This document shows, one piece after another, positions 48,839-57,463 of a stretch of 64,000 bases of DNA; position 1 is the first letter of the stretch; every line of letters starts with the position of its first letter. A program made the position numbers and the translations under genes. The notes beneath the pieces were generated by a model, which did not search any database, was not told the DNA's origin, and was given only the letters and a program-made list of their open reading frames with translations. Source of the stretch: Pseudomonas canadensis. Lineage in GTDB: Bacteria; Pseudomonadota; Gammaproteobacteria; Pseudomonadales; Pseudomonadaceae. The DNA lies in NCBI RefSeq assembly GCF_000503215.1, contig NZ_KI628539.1, forward strand, positions 833,752-897,751, in the 5' to 3' direction.

Positions 48839-48876
48839 GTAGGATTCAATCCTACTTGACCATTGGCGTGATGCAA
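48839..48876 (-). promoter_or_regulatory. parDE promoter with a 17-bp palindromic operator
   Basis: GTAGGATT-C-AATCCTAC (48839-48855) is a perfect palindrome. It overlaps the -10 TAGGAT (48849-48854), with -35 TTGCAT at 48871-48876 and a 16-base spacer, on the minus strand. This is the expected form of a ParD operator. Confidence 0.65.
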
Positions 48877-49145
48877 GAAGCAACTGATCGATGCCGATAT
48901 CCGGCGCTTCGTCGTCTGTCCAGAAGTGATAGGTTTCCATGCGTGCTACATCTCCGGTTGTTTAGGTCAGGTCGCAAGTATTGACCCATTTAGAAAACTG
49001 CGTGGCCGCATAAACCCAATAACCCACTGATATGTATGACTTCATATTTGTAGCAGGGTTATTACAACAACCCGGTCCCGGCATGCATGGCGCGCCATCG
49101 GCTCCCATACGATAATGCTGACACCTCGACCACATTGGCCTTCCC

Positions 49146-50048
49146 GTGATCATCAACTTCGACCTCAACGACCTCCAAGCCTTCCGCGCCGTGGTAGACA
49201 AGGGCAGTTTTCGCGGTGCCGCCGAGGCTATCCGTATCTCGCAGCCGGCCCTCAGCCGGCGTATCGAAAAGCTCGAGACCGCCCTGGATGTGAAGCTGTT
49301 CGAACGCACCACGCGGCGCGTCAGCCTGACCATGGTCGGCCGCGCTTTCCTGCCTCAGGTCGAGCGCATGCTCGATGACCTCGACGTGGCGCTCATGGGC
49401 ATCAGTAATGTCGCGTCCACCCGCATGGGTAATGTCACCATCGCCTGCGTGCCGTCCACCGCGTACTATTTCATGCCCCATGTGATCTCCGAATTCCACA
49501 AGTTGTATCCCAAAATTCGCCTGCGGGTGCTGGATGCCAGTGCCGGTGAAGTGTGCAATGCGGTGGGAAGTGGCGAGGCGGATTTCGGCGTGAGTTTCAG
49601 CGGCAGTCTGGCCGATGAAGTGGAGTTCGAACTGCTGCTGCAGGAGCGCTATGTGCTGGCCTGTCGCCGCGATCACCCCTTGGCCCAGCGTGACAGCGTG
49701 AGCTGGTCGGAGGCCTACGAACACGACTACATCACCGTGGACAAGACCTCTGGTAACCGCTTCCTGCTCGACCAGGCGTTGCGTGGCGTGCGGGTGAAAA
49801 AGCCGAGTATCTGCGAGACGCACCACGTAACGACAATGATCGGGCTGGTGGAGGCGGGATTGGGGGTGGCGATGGTGCCCTCGATTGCCATGCCGGCGGG
49901 CGAGCACCCGATCCTGGTGAGTGTGCCGCTGGTGGAACCGCAGGTGATGCGCAATGTGGGCTTGATAAAACGCCGCGGGCGGACCTTGCCGCCAGCGGCG
50001 CTGGAGTTGGAGCGATTGGTGCGGGAGATGCCGTTTCGGTCAGCGTGA
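49146..50048 (+). CDS. LysR-family transcriptional regulator
   Basis: A 300-residue LysR regulator: helix-turn-helix at about residues 5-65 (LNDLQAFRAVVDKGSFRGAAEAIRISQPALSRRIEKLETAL), effector domain 90-295. The start is GTG at 49146 (MIINFDLNDLQ); no ATG fits. Its 3' end overlaps the convergent binding-protein gene by 9 bp. It may regulate the MFS/binding-protein operon across from it. The effector is unknown. In the 200 bp upstream to parD nothing else was seen. Confidence 0.88.
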   Translation: MIINFDLNDLQAFRAVVDKGSFRGAAEAIRISQPALSRRIEKLETALDVKLFERTTRRVSLTMVGRAFLPQVERMLDDLDVALMGISNVASTRMGNVTIACVPSTAYYFMPHVISEFHKLYPKIRLRVLDASAGEVCNAVGSGEADFGVSFSGSLADEVEFELLLQERYVLACRRDHPLAQRDSVSWSEAYEHDYITVDKTSGNRFLLDQALRGVRVKKPSICETHHVTTMIGLVEAGLGVAMVPSIAMPAGEHPILVSVPLVEPQVMRNVGLIKRRGRTLPPAALELERLVREMPFRSA

Positions 50049-50801
50049 CACCGAGTCCAGGCCGGTGGCTTGCACCACCGGTTGCGCCTGGGGCGACGCC
50101 AGGTACTGCAACAAGGCCTTGGCCTGTTCAGGGTGTTCGGCATTCACCGGGATACCGGCGGCGAACCGCGTCACCGATTGCACGTCTTCCGGGATCTTGC
50201 CGACGTAGGTCACACCCGGCACTGGCAGCAATTCCGCGACCTGCTGCAGGCCCACTTCGTAGTCACCCTTGGCGACCTGTTCTGCCACCGGCAGGCGTTC
50301 GATCATGGTGCCCTTGCTCGGCATGCCGAGCTTCTTGAACAACTCCTTCTCGACATACACACCGCTGGCGCTGTCCGAGTAAGCCACGGATTTGGCCTTG
50401 CTCAGCACGGCTTTCAGTTCGGCATCAGTACCGATTGCAGGTTTGACCGCTCCGGCCTTCACCACCAGGCCGATGCGCGAGTCCGCCAGTTCCACGCGGG
50501 AGGCCGGGTCGACCTTGCCTTGTTTGATCAGGTCATCCAGTGCGTAGCCGACCATGATCACCACGTCGGCGTGTTCGCCACGGGCGAGACGGTTGGGAAT
50601 CGCTTCCGGCGCCTTGCCCATGGACGGACCCAGAATGGTGTCGAGGCTGTCACCGCTTTGCTTGGCGTACTGCGGGCCAAGCAGTTTATACGCGGCGGTG
50701 AAGCCACCCGATGTCATCACCTTGAGCTGTTCGGCCTGGGCCGACAGCGCCAGGGCGCCGAGGGCCAGGGCCGTCAGGGTCTTGAGCAACGGCTTCATCA
50801 T
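50040..50801 (-). CDS. ModA-like periplasmic substrate-binding protein
   Basis: A 253-residue exported protein. The signal peptide is about 1-23 (ending LSAQAEQ), and the fold is of the molybdate-binding ModA type (LKVMTSGGFTAAYKLLGPQY.., GEHADVVIMVGYALDDLIKQGKVDPASRVELADSRIGLVVK). No ABC permease or ATPase gene is near. Instead it follows an MFS symporter with an ATGA overlap, so the ligand is likely an organic anion rather than molybdate. The ribosome binding site is AGGAGGCGGC. The longer frame to 51569 lies inside the MFS gene and is spurious. Confidence 0.85.
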   Translation of the reverse strand: MMKPLLKTLTALALGALALSAQAEQLKVMTSGGFTAAYKLLGPQYAKQSGDSLDTILGPSMGKAPEAIPNRLARGEHADVVIMVGYALDDLIKQGKVDPASRVELADSRIGLVVKAGAVKPAIGTDAELKAVLSKAKSVAYSDSASGVYVEKELFKKLGMPSKGTMIERLPVAEQVAKGDYEVGLQQVAELLPVPGVTYVGKIPEDVQSVTRFAAGIPVNAEHPEQAKALLQYLASPQAQPVVQATGLDSVSR

Positions 50802-52102
50802 GCCGCCTCCTGCATGACCTGGCCACGGGTGTTGGCGCGACGGTACAGCGCGAGGGTCGAGCACAGCGCGCAGGCTGCGGCGAACATCATCCAGTAGGCT
50901 GGCGAGGCTTTGTCTTCGGTGATGTGGATGAACCAGGTGGAAATCGCCGGGGTAAACCCACCGAAAATCGCGGTCGCCAGGCTGTAGGCCAGGGAGAAAC
51001 CCGCCACACGCACTTCCACCGGCATGATTTCGGTCAGGGCCGGGATCATGGCGCCGTTGTACATGCCGTAGAGGAAGGAGAACCACAGCAGGGTTTCCAG
51101 CATGTGGGCGAAGCTTGGGGCATTCACCACGTAGGACAGCGCTGGATAAGCGGTCAGAACCGTCAGTACGGTCATGGCGATCAGCACCGGCTTGCGGCCA
51201 AACCGGTCGCTCAGCGTGCCGCCGATCGGCAACCAGACAAAGTTCGACACCGCCACCAGCAGGGTCACCAGCAGGGCGTCGGAGGTGCTCAATTGCAGCA
51301 CAGTCTTGCCGAAGGTCGGCGCGTACACGGTGATCAGGTAGAACGCGGTAGTGGTCATGGCCACCATCAGCATGCCGCCGATGACCACGGTCCAGTTCTT
51401 CACCAGGGTCGCCATCACTTCGCGCATGGTCGGGCGATGCTTGCGGTTGGCGAACTCTTCGGTTTCCTGCAGGTTGCGCCGCAGGATAAAGATGAACGGG
51501 ATGATCACGCAGCCGATGGCGAACGGAATGCGCCAGCCCCAATCGGCTACCACGGCCGGTTCCATCCACACGTTCAGGCCATAACCCAGCGCGGCAGCGA
51601 CCACGATGGAGATCTGTTGGCTGCCCGATTGCCAGCTGGTGTAGAAGCCTTTGCGGCCGGGGGTGGCCATTTCGGACAGGTACACCGACACACCGCCCAA
51701 TTCCGCGCCGGCCGAGAAGCCCTGCAACAGGCGGCCCAGCAGCACCAGCAAAGGTGCCCAGAGGCCAATGGTGTGATAACCGGGCACCAGCACAATCAGC
51801 AGCGTGCCGCTGGCCATGATCGACAGGGTCACGATCAGCCCTTTGCGGCGACCGACGTCATCGATATAGGCACCCAGGATGATCGCGCCCAATGGACGCA
51901 TCAGGAAGCCCGCGCCGAACACGGCGAAGGTCATCATTAATGACGCAAACTCATTAGTGGCAGGGAAGAACGCGGCAGCGATGTAGGTGGCATAAAAACC
52001 GAACAGGAAGAAGTCGAACTGTTCGAGGAAATTGCCCGAAGTCACGCGGAAAACCGCGCCCACTTTCGAGCGGGCAGAGTCGGGTCGGGTAGGGCTAGTC
52101 AT
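50798..52102 (-). CDS. MHS-family MFS symporter, citrate/tricarballylate-type (TcuC/CitA-like)
   Basis: A 434-residue, 12-helix symporter. N-terminal VTSGNFLEQFDFFLFGFYATYIAAAFFP, the loop GAYIDDVGRRKGLIVTLSIMASGT, and QGFSAGAELGGVSVYLSEMATPGRKGFYTSWQSGSQQ match the CitA/TcuC branch of the MHS family, proton symporters of citrate and tricarballylate. Its stop overlaps the start of the ModA-like gene, so both are made together. No tcuA/tcuB enzymes adjoin it. The substrate is inferred from subfamily only. Confidence 0.86.
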   Translation of the reverse strand: MTSPTRPDSARSKVGAVFRVTSGNFLEQFDFFLFGFYATYIAAAFFPATNEFASLMMTFAVFGAGFLMRPLGAIILGAYIDDVGRRKGLIVTLSIMASGTLLIVLVPGYHTIGLWAPLLVLLGRLLQGFSAGAELGGVSVYLSEMATPGRKGFYTSWQSGSQQISIVVAAALGYGLNVWMEPAVVADWGWRIPFAIGCVIIPFIFILRRNLQETEEFANRKHRPTMREVMATLVKNWTVVIGGMLMVAMTTTAFYLITVYAPTFGKTVLQLSTSDALLVTLLVAVSNFVWLPIGGTLSDRFGRKPVLIAMTVLTVLTAYPALSYVVNAPSFAHMLETLLWFSFLYGMYNGAMIPALTEIMPVEVRVAGFSLAYSLATAIFGGFTPAISTWFIHITEDKASPAYWMMFAAACALCSTLALYRRANTRGQVMQEAA

Positions 52103-52299
52103 GGTTTTGTGTCTCCAGCGTTCTTTTTAAAGTGCTTGTTTCGCCTAAGACCCAGAATAGTGGCTGACACATTTAGAAATGATAAGTGACAAATTTGGAT
52201 GCATTGATGTGCATTGGCTATCAATCGGTAGCTCGGTCAAAAATGCGTTCGCTGTTCTATGCTGAAGGTGTGACCAATTCTTACGGATGGGAGGTGGCG

Positions 52300-52443
52300 A
52301 TGACTGACCCACAGAAACGGCGGGACGAGCGGGAGCTTGAGCAACCCCGGCAGCGTGAGGAAGAAAAACCCCAGACCTGGAAGCATCCCGATGATGGGAC
52401 GGAGCTTTCCGAGCGGGATCAGGAACGTCCGCTAAAACCGTAA
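52300..52443 (+). CDS. Small hydrophilic protein, unknown function
   Basis: A 47-residue, highly charged protein (TDPQKRRDERELEQPRQREE.., ending DGTELSERDQERPLKP), likely disordered. The ATG at 52300 follows GGGAGGTGGCG, a strong ribosome binding site, which is the main reason to accept it. The frame is open from 52186 but the extension has no start signal. No domain known. Confidence 0.65.
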   Translation: MTDPQKRRDERELEQPRQREEEKPQTWKHPDDGTELSERDQERPLKP

Positions 52444-52454
52444 TATCAGGCTAA

Positions 52455-52490
52455 ACGCGGTCAAAATGTGGGAGCGGGCTTTCATAAACG
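52455..52490. repeat. Degenerate REP half
   Basis: ATGTGGGAGCGGGCTTTC, just after the small gene ending at 52443, matches one arm of the local REP class (GTGGGAGGGGGCTTGC) with changes. No opposite arm is present, so it is a single decayed copy. Confidence 0.4.
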
Positions 52491-52499
52491 GGAAACTAT

Positions 52500-52528
52500 T
52501 TGACATATTTGATTTGTGATCACATATT
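52500..52528 (+). promoter_or_regulatory. Promoter and palindromic operator of the FCD-regulator/BKACE cluster
   Basis: TTGACA at 52500-52505, a 17-base spacer and CATATT at 52523-52528 form a sigma-70 promoter. The perfect palindrome TGTGATCACA (52515-52524) lies between the boxes, within a 16-bp near-palindrome. GntR/FCD proteins bind such sites, so autorepression is likely. TGTGATCACA also resembles a Vfr/CRP half-site pair without spacer. Confidence 0.6.
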
Positions 52529-52562
52529 GAGGCCATAAGAACGACAACACAGGTTTTGCCTC

Positions 52563-53285
52563 ATGACAGATGGTCCGCTCCTCCTGCCCACCCTGCGCCA
52601 GGTGTCCCGCGATACCTTGCAAGACCAGGTCTACCGCCAGATCCGCGAAGCCCTGATGAGTGGCCGTTTCCAACCTGGCCAGAAACTCACCATCCGCGGC
52701 CTCGCCGAAGCCCTCGGTTCCAGCCCGATGCCGGTGCGTGAAGCCCTGCAACGTCTCAGCGCTGAAAACGCCTTTGAAGTCACCGAAACCTCCCGTCTGC
52801 GTGTGCGCCTGATGACGGTCGACCGCCTGCGTGAAATCCGTGATGCGCGGGTCGCCCTTGAAGGCTTGCTCGCCGAAAAGGCGGTGCTGCTCCTGCAGAA
52901 AACCGACCTCGATGAAATCACCGATCTCTGCCAGCAGATGCAACACGCAGCCGACGAAGTCGACGTGTCCCGCTACCTCTGGACCAACTTCGCGTTTCAC
53001 CGGCGCATTTACGCCGTGGCACAGGCCGAGTTGACCATGGCCGCCGTGGAAAACTTCTGGCTGCACATGGGCCCGTGCTTTGCGCTGGTCGCCCCGGATA
53101 AAGCTCACCTGCAACGCTCGATGGAAGCGCACACGCGCATCGTCGAAGCGCTGGCTGCCCGCGACGGCGCCGGCGCACGCGCAGCGGTGACCGATGACAT
53201 CATGCAGGCCGCCGACTCCCTGGCGCGTCTGCTCGTCAAGAACGACCGTGCGCGGTCGTCTGTTTCAGGAGGTAAACGTGCATGA
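52563..53285 (+). CDS. GntR-family regulator with FCD ligand-binding domain
   Basis: A 240-residue regulator. The winged helix-turn-helix (about 15-80: LQDQVYRQIREALMSGRFQPGQKLTIRGLAEALGSSPMPVREALQRL) is joined to the all-helical FCD domain (95-230), whose metal-site residues are in FAFHRRIYAVA and EAHTRIVEALAARD. It overlaps the SDR gene by four bases, so it heads the catabolic operon. It likely represses the promoter at 52500-52528 until the substrate or an intermediate binds. Confidence 0.9.
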   Translation: MTDGPLLLPTLRQVSRDTLQDQVYRQIREALMSGRFQPGQKLTIRGLAEALGSSPMPVREALQRLSAENAFEVTETSRLRVRLMTVDRLREIRDARVALEGLLAEKAVLLLQKTDLDEITDLCQQMQHAADEVDVSRYLWTNFAFHRRIYAVAQAELTMAAVENFWLHMGPCFALVAPDKAHLQRSMEAHTRIVEALAARDGAGARAAVTDDIMQAADSLARLLVKNDRARSSVSGGKRA

Positions 53286-54070
53286 GTGTCCTACAACGGC
53301 TGCAGCCTTATCCTGGGTTACGCGTGTTGATTTCCGGCGGGGCTGCCGGCATTGGTGAAGTGCTGGCGGCGGCGTATCTGGAAGCCGGTGCCCAAGTGCA
53401 TGTGTGTGATGTGAGCGAGCCGGCCCTGGCCGCGTTCCGCGACAAATACCCACGCACCGTCGCCACCCGCGCGGATGTCAGTGATGCCGCGCAGATCGAG
53501 GCGGTGTTCAAGGTGCAGCGCGAGCGTTTCAGCGGCCTCGATGTATTGGTCAACAATGCCGGGATTGCCGGGCCTACCGGTGGCATCGATGCGATCAGCG
53601 ACGCCGAGTGGCAAGCCACCATCAACATCAATCTCACCGCGCAGTACCGGTTTGCCCACCACGCGGTGCCGATGCTCAAGGAATCGTCCCACGGCCATCT
53701 GCTGCATATTGCCTCGGTGGCGGGGCGCTTGGGCTACGCCTGGCGCACGCCGTACGCGGCGACCAAATGGGCGATCGTCGGCTTGATGAAATCCCTGGCC
53801 TCGGAGCTGGGCGAGAGCGACATCCGCGTCAACGCGTTGCTGCCCGGCATCGTCGAAGGCCCGCGCATGGACGGCGTGATCCGCGCGCGTGCGGAGCAGG
53901 TCGGCGTGCCCGAAGCCGAGATGCGCCAGGAATACCTCAACAAGATTTCCCTCAAGCGCATGGTCACCGCCGAAGACGTGGCCGCCATGGCGCTGTTCCT
54001 CTGTTCGCCCGCCGCACGCAACGTGACCGGCCAGGCGATCAGCGTCGACGGTAACGTCGAGTACCTGTAA
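53282..54070 (+). CDS. SDR-family oxidoreductase
   Basis: A 262-residue classical short-chain dehydrogenase. The NAD(P)-binding motif SGGAAGIGEVL is at 18-28 (two adjacent glycines where TGxxxGxG is usual), NNAG at 91-94, and the catalytic Ser145, Tyr158 and Lys162. C-terminal SPAARNVTGQAISVDGNVEYL is standard. An acidic residue after strand 2 (CDVSE) points to NAD. It should oxidise a hydroxy acid to the beta-keto acid used by the BKACE enzyme next door; that is inferred from gene order. Confidence 0.9.
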   Translation: MSVLQRLQPYPGLRVLISGGAAGIGEVLAAAYLEAGAQVHVCDVSEPALAAFRDKYPRTVATRADVSDAAQIEAVFKVQRERFSGLDVLVNNAGIAGPTGGIDAISDAEWQATININLTAQYRFAHHAVPMLKESSHGHLLHIASVAGRLGYAWRTPYAATKWAIVGLMKSLASELGESDIRVNALLPGIVEGPRMDGVIRARAEQVGVPEAEMRQEYLNKISLKRMVTAEDVAAMALFLCSPAARNVTGQAISVDGNVEYL

Positions 54071-54137
54071 GCCACGGAAGAACACATCGCGCTGCACCCA
54101 GGATTTTTTTCATAAGAATAAAAGTCGGAGATTCGTC

Positions 54138-55070
54138 ATGTCCAAAAATCGTCCTGTCATCATCACCTGCGCCGTCACTGGTGCGATTCATACGCCGTCG
54201 ATGTCACCGCATTTGCCGATCACCGCGCAGGAAATTGCCGATGCCGCCATCGGTGCCGCCGAGGCTGGCGCCGCGATTGTCCACCTGCATGCCCGTGACC
54301 CCAACGACGGTCGCCCCAGCCAGGACCCGGCGTTGTTCGCCGAATTCCTGCCGCAGATCAAGGCCGCCAGCGACGTGGTGATCAACATCACCACCGGCGG
54401 CGCGCCGACCATGGGCGTGGAAGAGCGCCTGCAGCCGGTGATGCAGTTCAAGCCGGAACTGGCGTCGCTGAATATGGGCTCGATGAACTTCGGCCTGTAC
54501 GAAATGCTCAACCGCTTTACCGACTTCAAGCACGACTGGGAGCGGCCGTACCTGGAAGAAAGTGACGACCGGATCTTCCGCAACACCTTCCGCGACATCA
54601 CTCACATCCTCAATTCCTGTGCCGAAAACCGCACCCGTTTCGAGATCGAGTGTTACGACATCGGCCACCTGTACACCGCCGCGCATTTCCTCGAACGTGG
54701 CCTGCTCAAGCCACCGTTGTTTATCCAGTCGGTGTTCGGCCTGCGTGGCGGTATCGGCGGCCACCCGGAAGACCTGGCACACATGCGCCGCACCGCCGAC
54801 CGCCTGTTTGGCGACGACTATGTGTGGTCGATCCTTGGCGCCGGGCGTGGGCAGATTCCGCTGGCGACCATGGGCTTGTCCATGGGCAGCAACGCCCGTG
54901 TCGGCCTGGAAGATTCGCTGTGGGATGGCCCGGGCAAACTGGCGGCGTCGAATGCCGATCAGGTCCGGCGTATTCGTACCGTGATCGAAGCGCTTGGCCA
55001 TCGGGTCGCTACGCCGGATGAAGCGCGGGAAATCCTCGGCCTCAAGGGGCGCGACCAGGTCAACTTCTAA
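54138..55070 (+). CDS. Beta-keto acid cleavage enzyme (BKACE, DUF849)
   Basis: A 310-residue TIM-barrel zinc enzyme of the BKACE family, whose members cleave a beta-keto acid with acetyl-CoA to acetoacetate and a CoA ester. The zinc motif AAIVHLHARDPNDGRPS has His49, His51 and Asp54, and NITTGGAPTMGVEERL and SVFGLRGGIGG follow. The founder cleaves 3-keto-5-aminohexanoate and another handles dehydrocarnitine; the active-site residues that set specificity cannot be mapped with certainty here. It lies 67 bp after the SDR gene with the SMP-30 gene downstream. Confidence 0.9.
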   Translation: MSKNRPVIITCAVTGAIHTPSMSPHLPITAQEIADAAIGAAEAGAAIVHLHARDPNDGRPSQDPALFAEFLPQIKAASDVVINITTGGAPTMGVEERLQPVMQFKPELASLNMGSMNFGLYEMLNRFTDFKHDWERPYLEESDDRIFRNTFRDITHILNSCAENRTRFEIECYDIGHLYTAAHFLERGLLKPPLFIQSVFGLRGGIGGHPEDLAHMRRTADRLFGDDYVWSILGAGRGQIPLATMGLSMGSNARVGLEDSLWDGPGKLAASNADQVRRIRTVIEALGHRVATPDEAREILGLKGRDQVNF

Positions 55071-55133
55071 CCCAACATACCGCCGCGTCAAGGCGCGGCC
55101 TGCATCCCGCACAACAACAATAAGGGGATCACC

Positions 55134-56012
55134 ATGCGTATCGAAGTGCTTGTCGACGTCAAGACCACCCTGGGCGAAGGCCCGGTGTGGGACGTCGAGC
55201 AACAACGCTTGTATTGGATCGACAGCGCCGACGGCCGCATCTTGCGATGCACCGACGACGGTCGCGAGCTGCTGGCCTGGGACGTGGGCCAGAAGATCGG
55301 CTCCATGGCCCTGCGCCGCGACGGTGAGTCGGCGATCGTCGCGCTGCAGAACGGCGTTCACACCCTCGACCTCAACAGCGGTGAGCTCAACCTGGTCATC
55401 GACCCGGAACCGCACCTGCCCGACAACCGCCTCAACGACGGCAAGGTCGACCGCCAAGGCCGCTTTATCTTCGGCTCCATGGACACCCAGGAAGACAACG
55501 CCAGTGCCAAACTCTACCGGCTTGATGCCGACCTGAGCCTGCACACCCTGGACGAAGGCATCATCGTGTCCAACGGCCCGTGCTGGAGCCCATCGGGTGA
55601 AACCTTCTACTTCTGCGACACCTGGTCCGGCGAGATCTGGGCCTACGACTACGACCTGGCCACCGGCAGTGTCAGCAATCGTCGCACCTTCGCCAAGGTC
55701 GACACCTCCGGCGGGGGCGCCGCCGATGGTTGCACCGTGGATGCCGAAGGCTGCCTGTGGCAGGCGCTGGTCTACGCCGGAAAACTGGTGCGCTACACCC
55801 CCGACGGGCACGTCGACCGCATCATCCAGATGCCGGTGAAAAAGGTCACCAGCCTGACCTTTGGCGGGCCGAACCTGGACACCCTGTTTGTGACCTCCAT
55901 GGCCAAGCCGCCGCTGCCGCGTTTTCCGGCAGACGGCCAGCAGCGCGGAGCGCTGTTCGCCATTACTGGGTTGGGCGTGCAAGGAATAGCCGAGCGACGG
56001 TTCGCCAGCTAG
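55134..56012 (+). CDS. SMP-30/gluconolactonase-family hydrolase
   Basis: A 292-residue six-bladed beta-propeller lactonase. Metal-site residues are Glu15 in TLGEGPVWD, Asn in PDNRLNDGKVDRQGRF, Asn in IIVSNGPCWSPSG, and Asp in AADGCTVDAEG. It hydrolyses a sugar lactone or similar cyclic ester. It begins 63 bp after the BKACE gene with AAGGGGATCACC as ribosome binding site. Its presence suggests that the pathway passes through a lactone, perhaps made by an oxidase or dehydrogenase elsewhere. Confidence 0.9.
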   Translation: MRIEVLVDVKTTLGEGPVWDVEQQRLYWIDSADGRILRCTDDGRELLAWDVGQKIGSMALRRDGESAIVALQNGVHTLDLNSGELNLVIDPEPHLPDNRLNDGKVDRQGRFIFGSMDTQEDNASAKLYRLDADLSLHTLDEGIIVSNGPCWSPSGETFYFCDTWSGEIWAYDYDLATGSVSNRRTFAKVDTSGGGAADGCTVDAEGCLWQALVYAGKLVRYTPDGHVDRIIQMPVKKVTSLTFGGPNLDTLFVTSMAKPPLPRFPADGQQRGALFAITGLGVQGIAERRFAS

Positions 56013-56085
56013 CGCGTGTGTTTGACAAGGCATATTCCTTCGCAACCTTGTGTCAGTGCGCGCCCTTGCGCGCCTGGAGAGGCCC

Positions 56086-57408
56086 ATGGCAACTATAAAA
56101 AAAGCGTCGCTGCGCAGCATTCACCGGCATTCCTGGGTGTCGCTGCTGGTCTGCTGGATGATCTGGATCCTCAATGCCTACGACCGTGAGATCGTGCTGC
56201 GCCTGGGGCCGACCATTTCCAAGCATTTCGATTTGTCCGCCGACCAATGGGGCACCGTGGCCACGGTGGTCATGCTGGCCCTGGCGCTGCTGGATATCCC
56301 CGGTTCGATGTGGAGCGATCGTTACGGTGGCGGCTGGAAACGTGCGCGCTTCCAGGTGCCGTTGGTGCTGGGCTACACCGCGATCTCGTTTCTGTCCGGT
56401 TTCAAGGCGTTGAGCGGCAACCTCGCCACCTTCATTGCCCTGCGCGTCGGCGTCAACCTCGGCGCCGGCTGGGGCGAGCCGGTGGGCGTGAGCAACACCG
56501 CCGAATGGTGGCCGGTTGAGCGCCGCGGGTTTGCCCTGGGCGCGCACCACACGGGTTACCCGATTGGCGCGATGCTTAGCGGTATCGTCGCGAGTTTTGT
56601 CATCACCGTGTTTGGTGAAGAGAACTGGCGCTATGTGTTCTTCTTCGCGTTCGTGGTGGCGCTGCCGCTGATGATCTTCTGGGCGCGTTATTCCACCGCC
56701 GAGCGCATCACTGCACTGTACGTCGACATTGCCGCCAAAGGCATGACCCCGCCCGACAACGCGCCGGCCAGCCAAGTCAAAGGCGAGGCCTGGCGTACAT
56801 TCCTTGCTACCTTGCGCAACCGCAATATCGCCCTCACAGCGGGCAACACCATGCTCACCCAAGTCGTATACATGGGCGTCAACATCGTGCTGCCGGCCTA
56901 CCTCTACAACATCGCCGGATTGTCCCTGGCCGAGTCGGCGGGGATGAGCGTGGTGTTCACCCTCACCGGCATTCTCGGGCAATTGGTGTGGCCGTCGCTG
57001 TCGGACATCATCGGCCGGCGCACCACGCTGATCATTTGCGGCGTGTGGATGGCGGCGAGTGTCGGCGCGTTCTACTTCGCCAATACGCTGACGTTGATCG
57101 TCGTGGTGCAACTGCTGTTCGGCCTGGTGGCTAACGCGGTGTGGCCGATCTATTACGCCGTGGCCTGCGACTCGGCCGAGCCGTCGGCGACGTCGACCGC
57201 CAACGGCATCATCACCACCGCGATGTTTATCGGCGGCGGCCTGGCGCCGGTGCTGATGGGCAGCCTGATCGCCATGGGCGGCGGTTGGACCACGCTGCAC
57301 GGCTACACCGTCTGTTTCTTCGTGATGGCCGGCTGCGCCCTGGGCGGCGCACTGCTGCAATTGTTTTCCCATCGCCCCCAGGCCATGGCCGTGCAACTCG
57401 ACTCCTAG
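56086..57408 (+). CDS. MFS transporter of the BKACE cluster (first)
   Basis: A 440-residue, 12-helix carrier. N-terminal SLLVCWMIWILNAYDREIVLRLGPTISKHF, motif A region WSDRYGGGWKRARFQVPLVLG, and GVNLGAGWGEPVGVSNTAEWWPVERRGFALGAHHTGYPIGAML place it in the anion/carboxylate-type MFS group. The ATG at 56086 follows TGGAGAGGCCC. It is 73 bp after the lactonase gene. A different MFS subfamily member follows 55 bp later; one may import and the other export, or they handle two related substrates. Confidence 0.87.
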   Translation: MATIKKASLRSIHRHSWVSLLVCWMIWILNAYDREIVLRLGPTISKHFDLSADQWGTVATVVMLALALLDIPGSMWSDRYGGGWKRARFQVPLVLGYTAISFLSGFKALSGNLATFIALRVGVNLGAGWGEPVGVSNTAEWWPVERRGFALGAHHTGYPIGAMLSGIVASFVITVFGEENWRYVFFFAFVVALPLMIFWARYSTAERITALYVDIAAKGMTPPDNAPASQVKGEAWRTFLATLRNRNIALTAGNTMLTQVVYMGVNIVLPAYLYNIAGLSLAESAGMSVVFTLTGILGQLVWPSLSDIIGRRTTLIICGVWMAASVGAFYFANTLTLIVVVQLLFGLVANAVWPIYYAVACDSAEPSATSTANGIITTAMFIGGGLAPVLMGSLIAMGGGWTTLHGYTVCFFVMAGCALGGALLQLFSHRPQAMAVQLDS

Positions 57409-57463
57409 AACAACACCGATGCGCTCCCCAGCCCAGCTGGCGGGGCGCCAAGAGGAATTGCCG

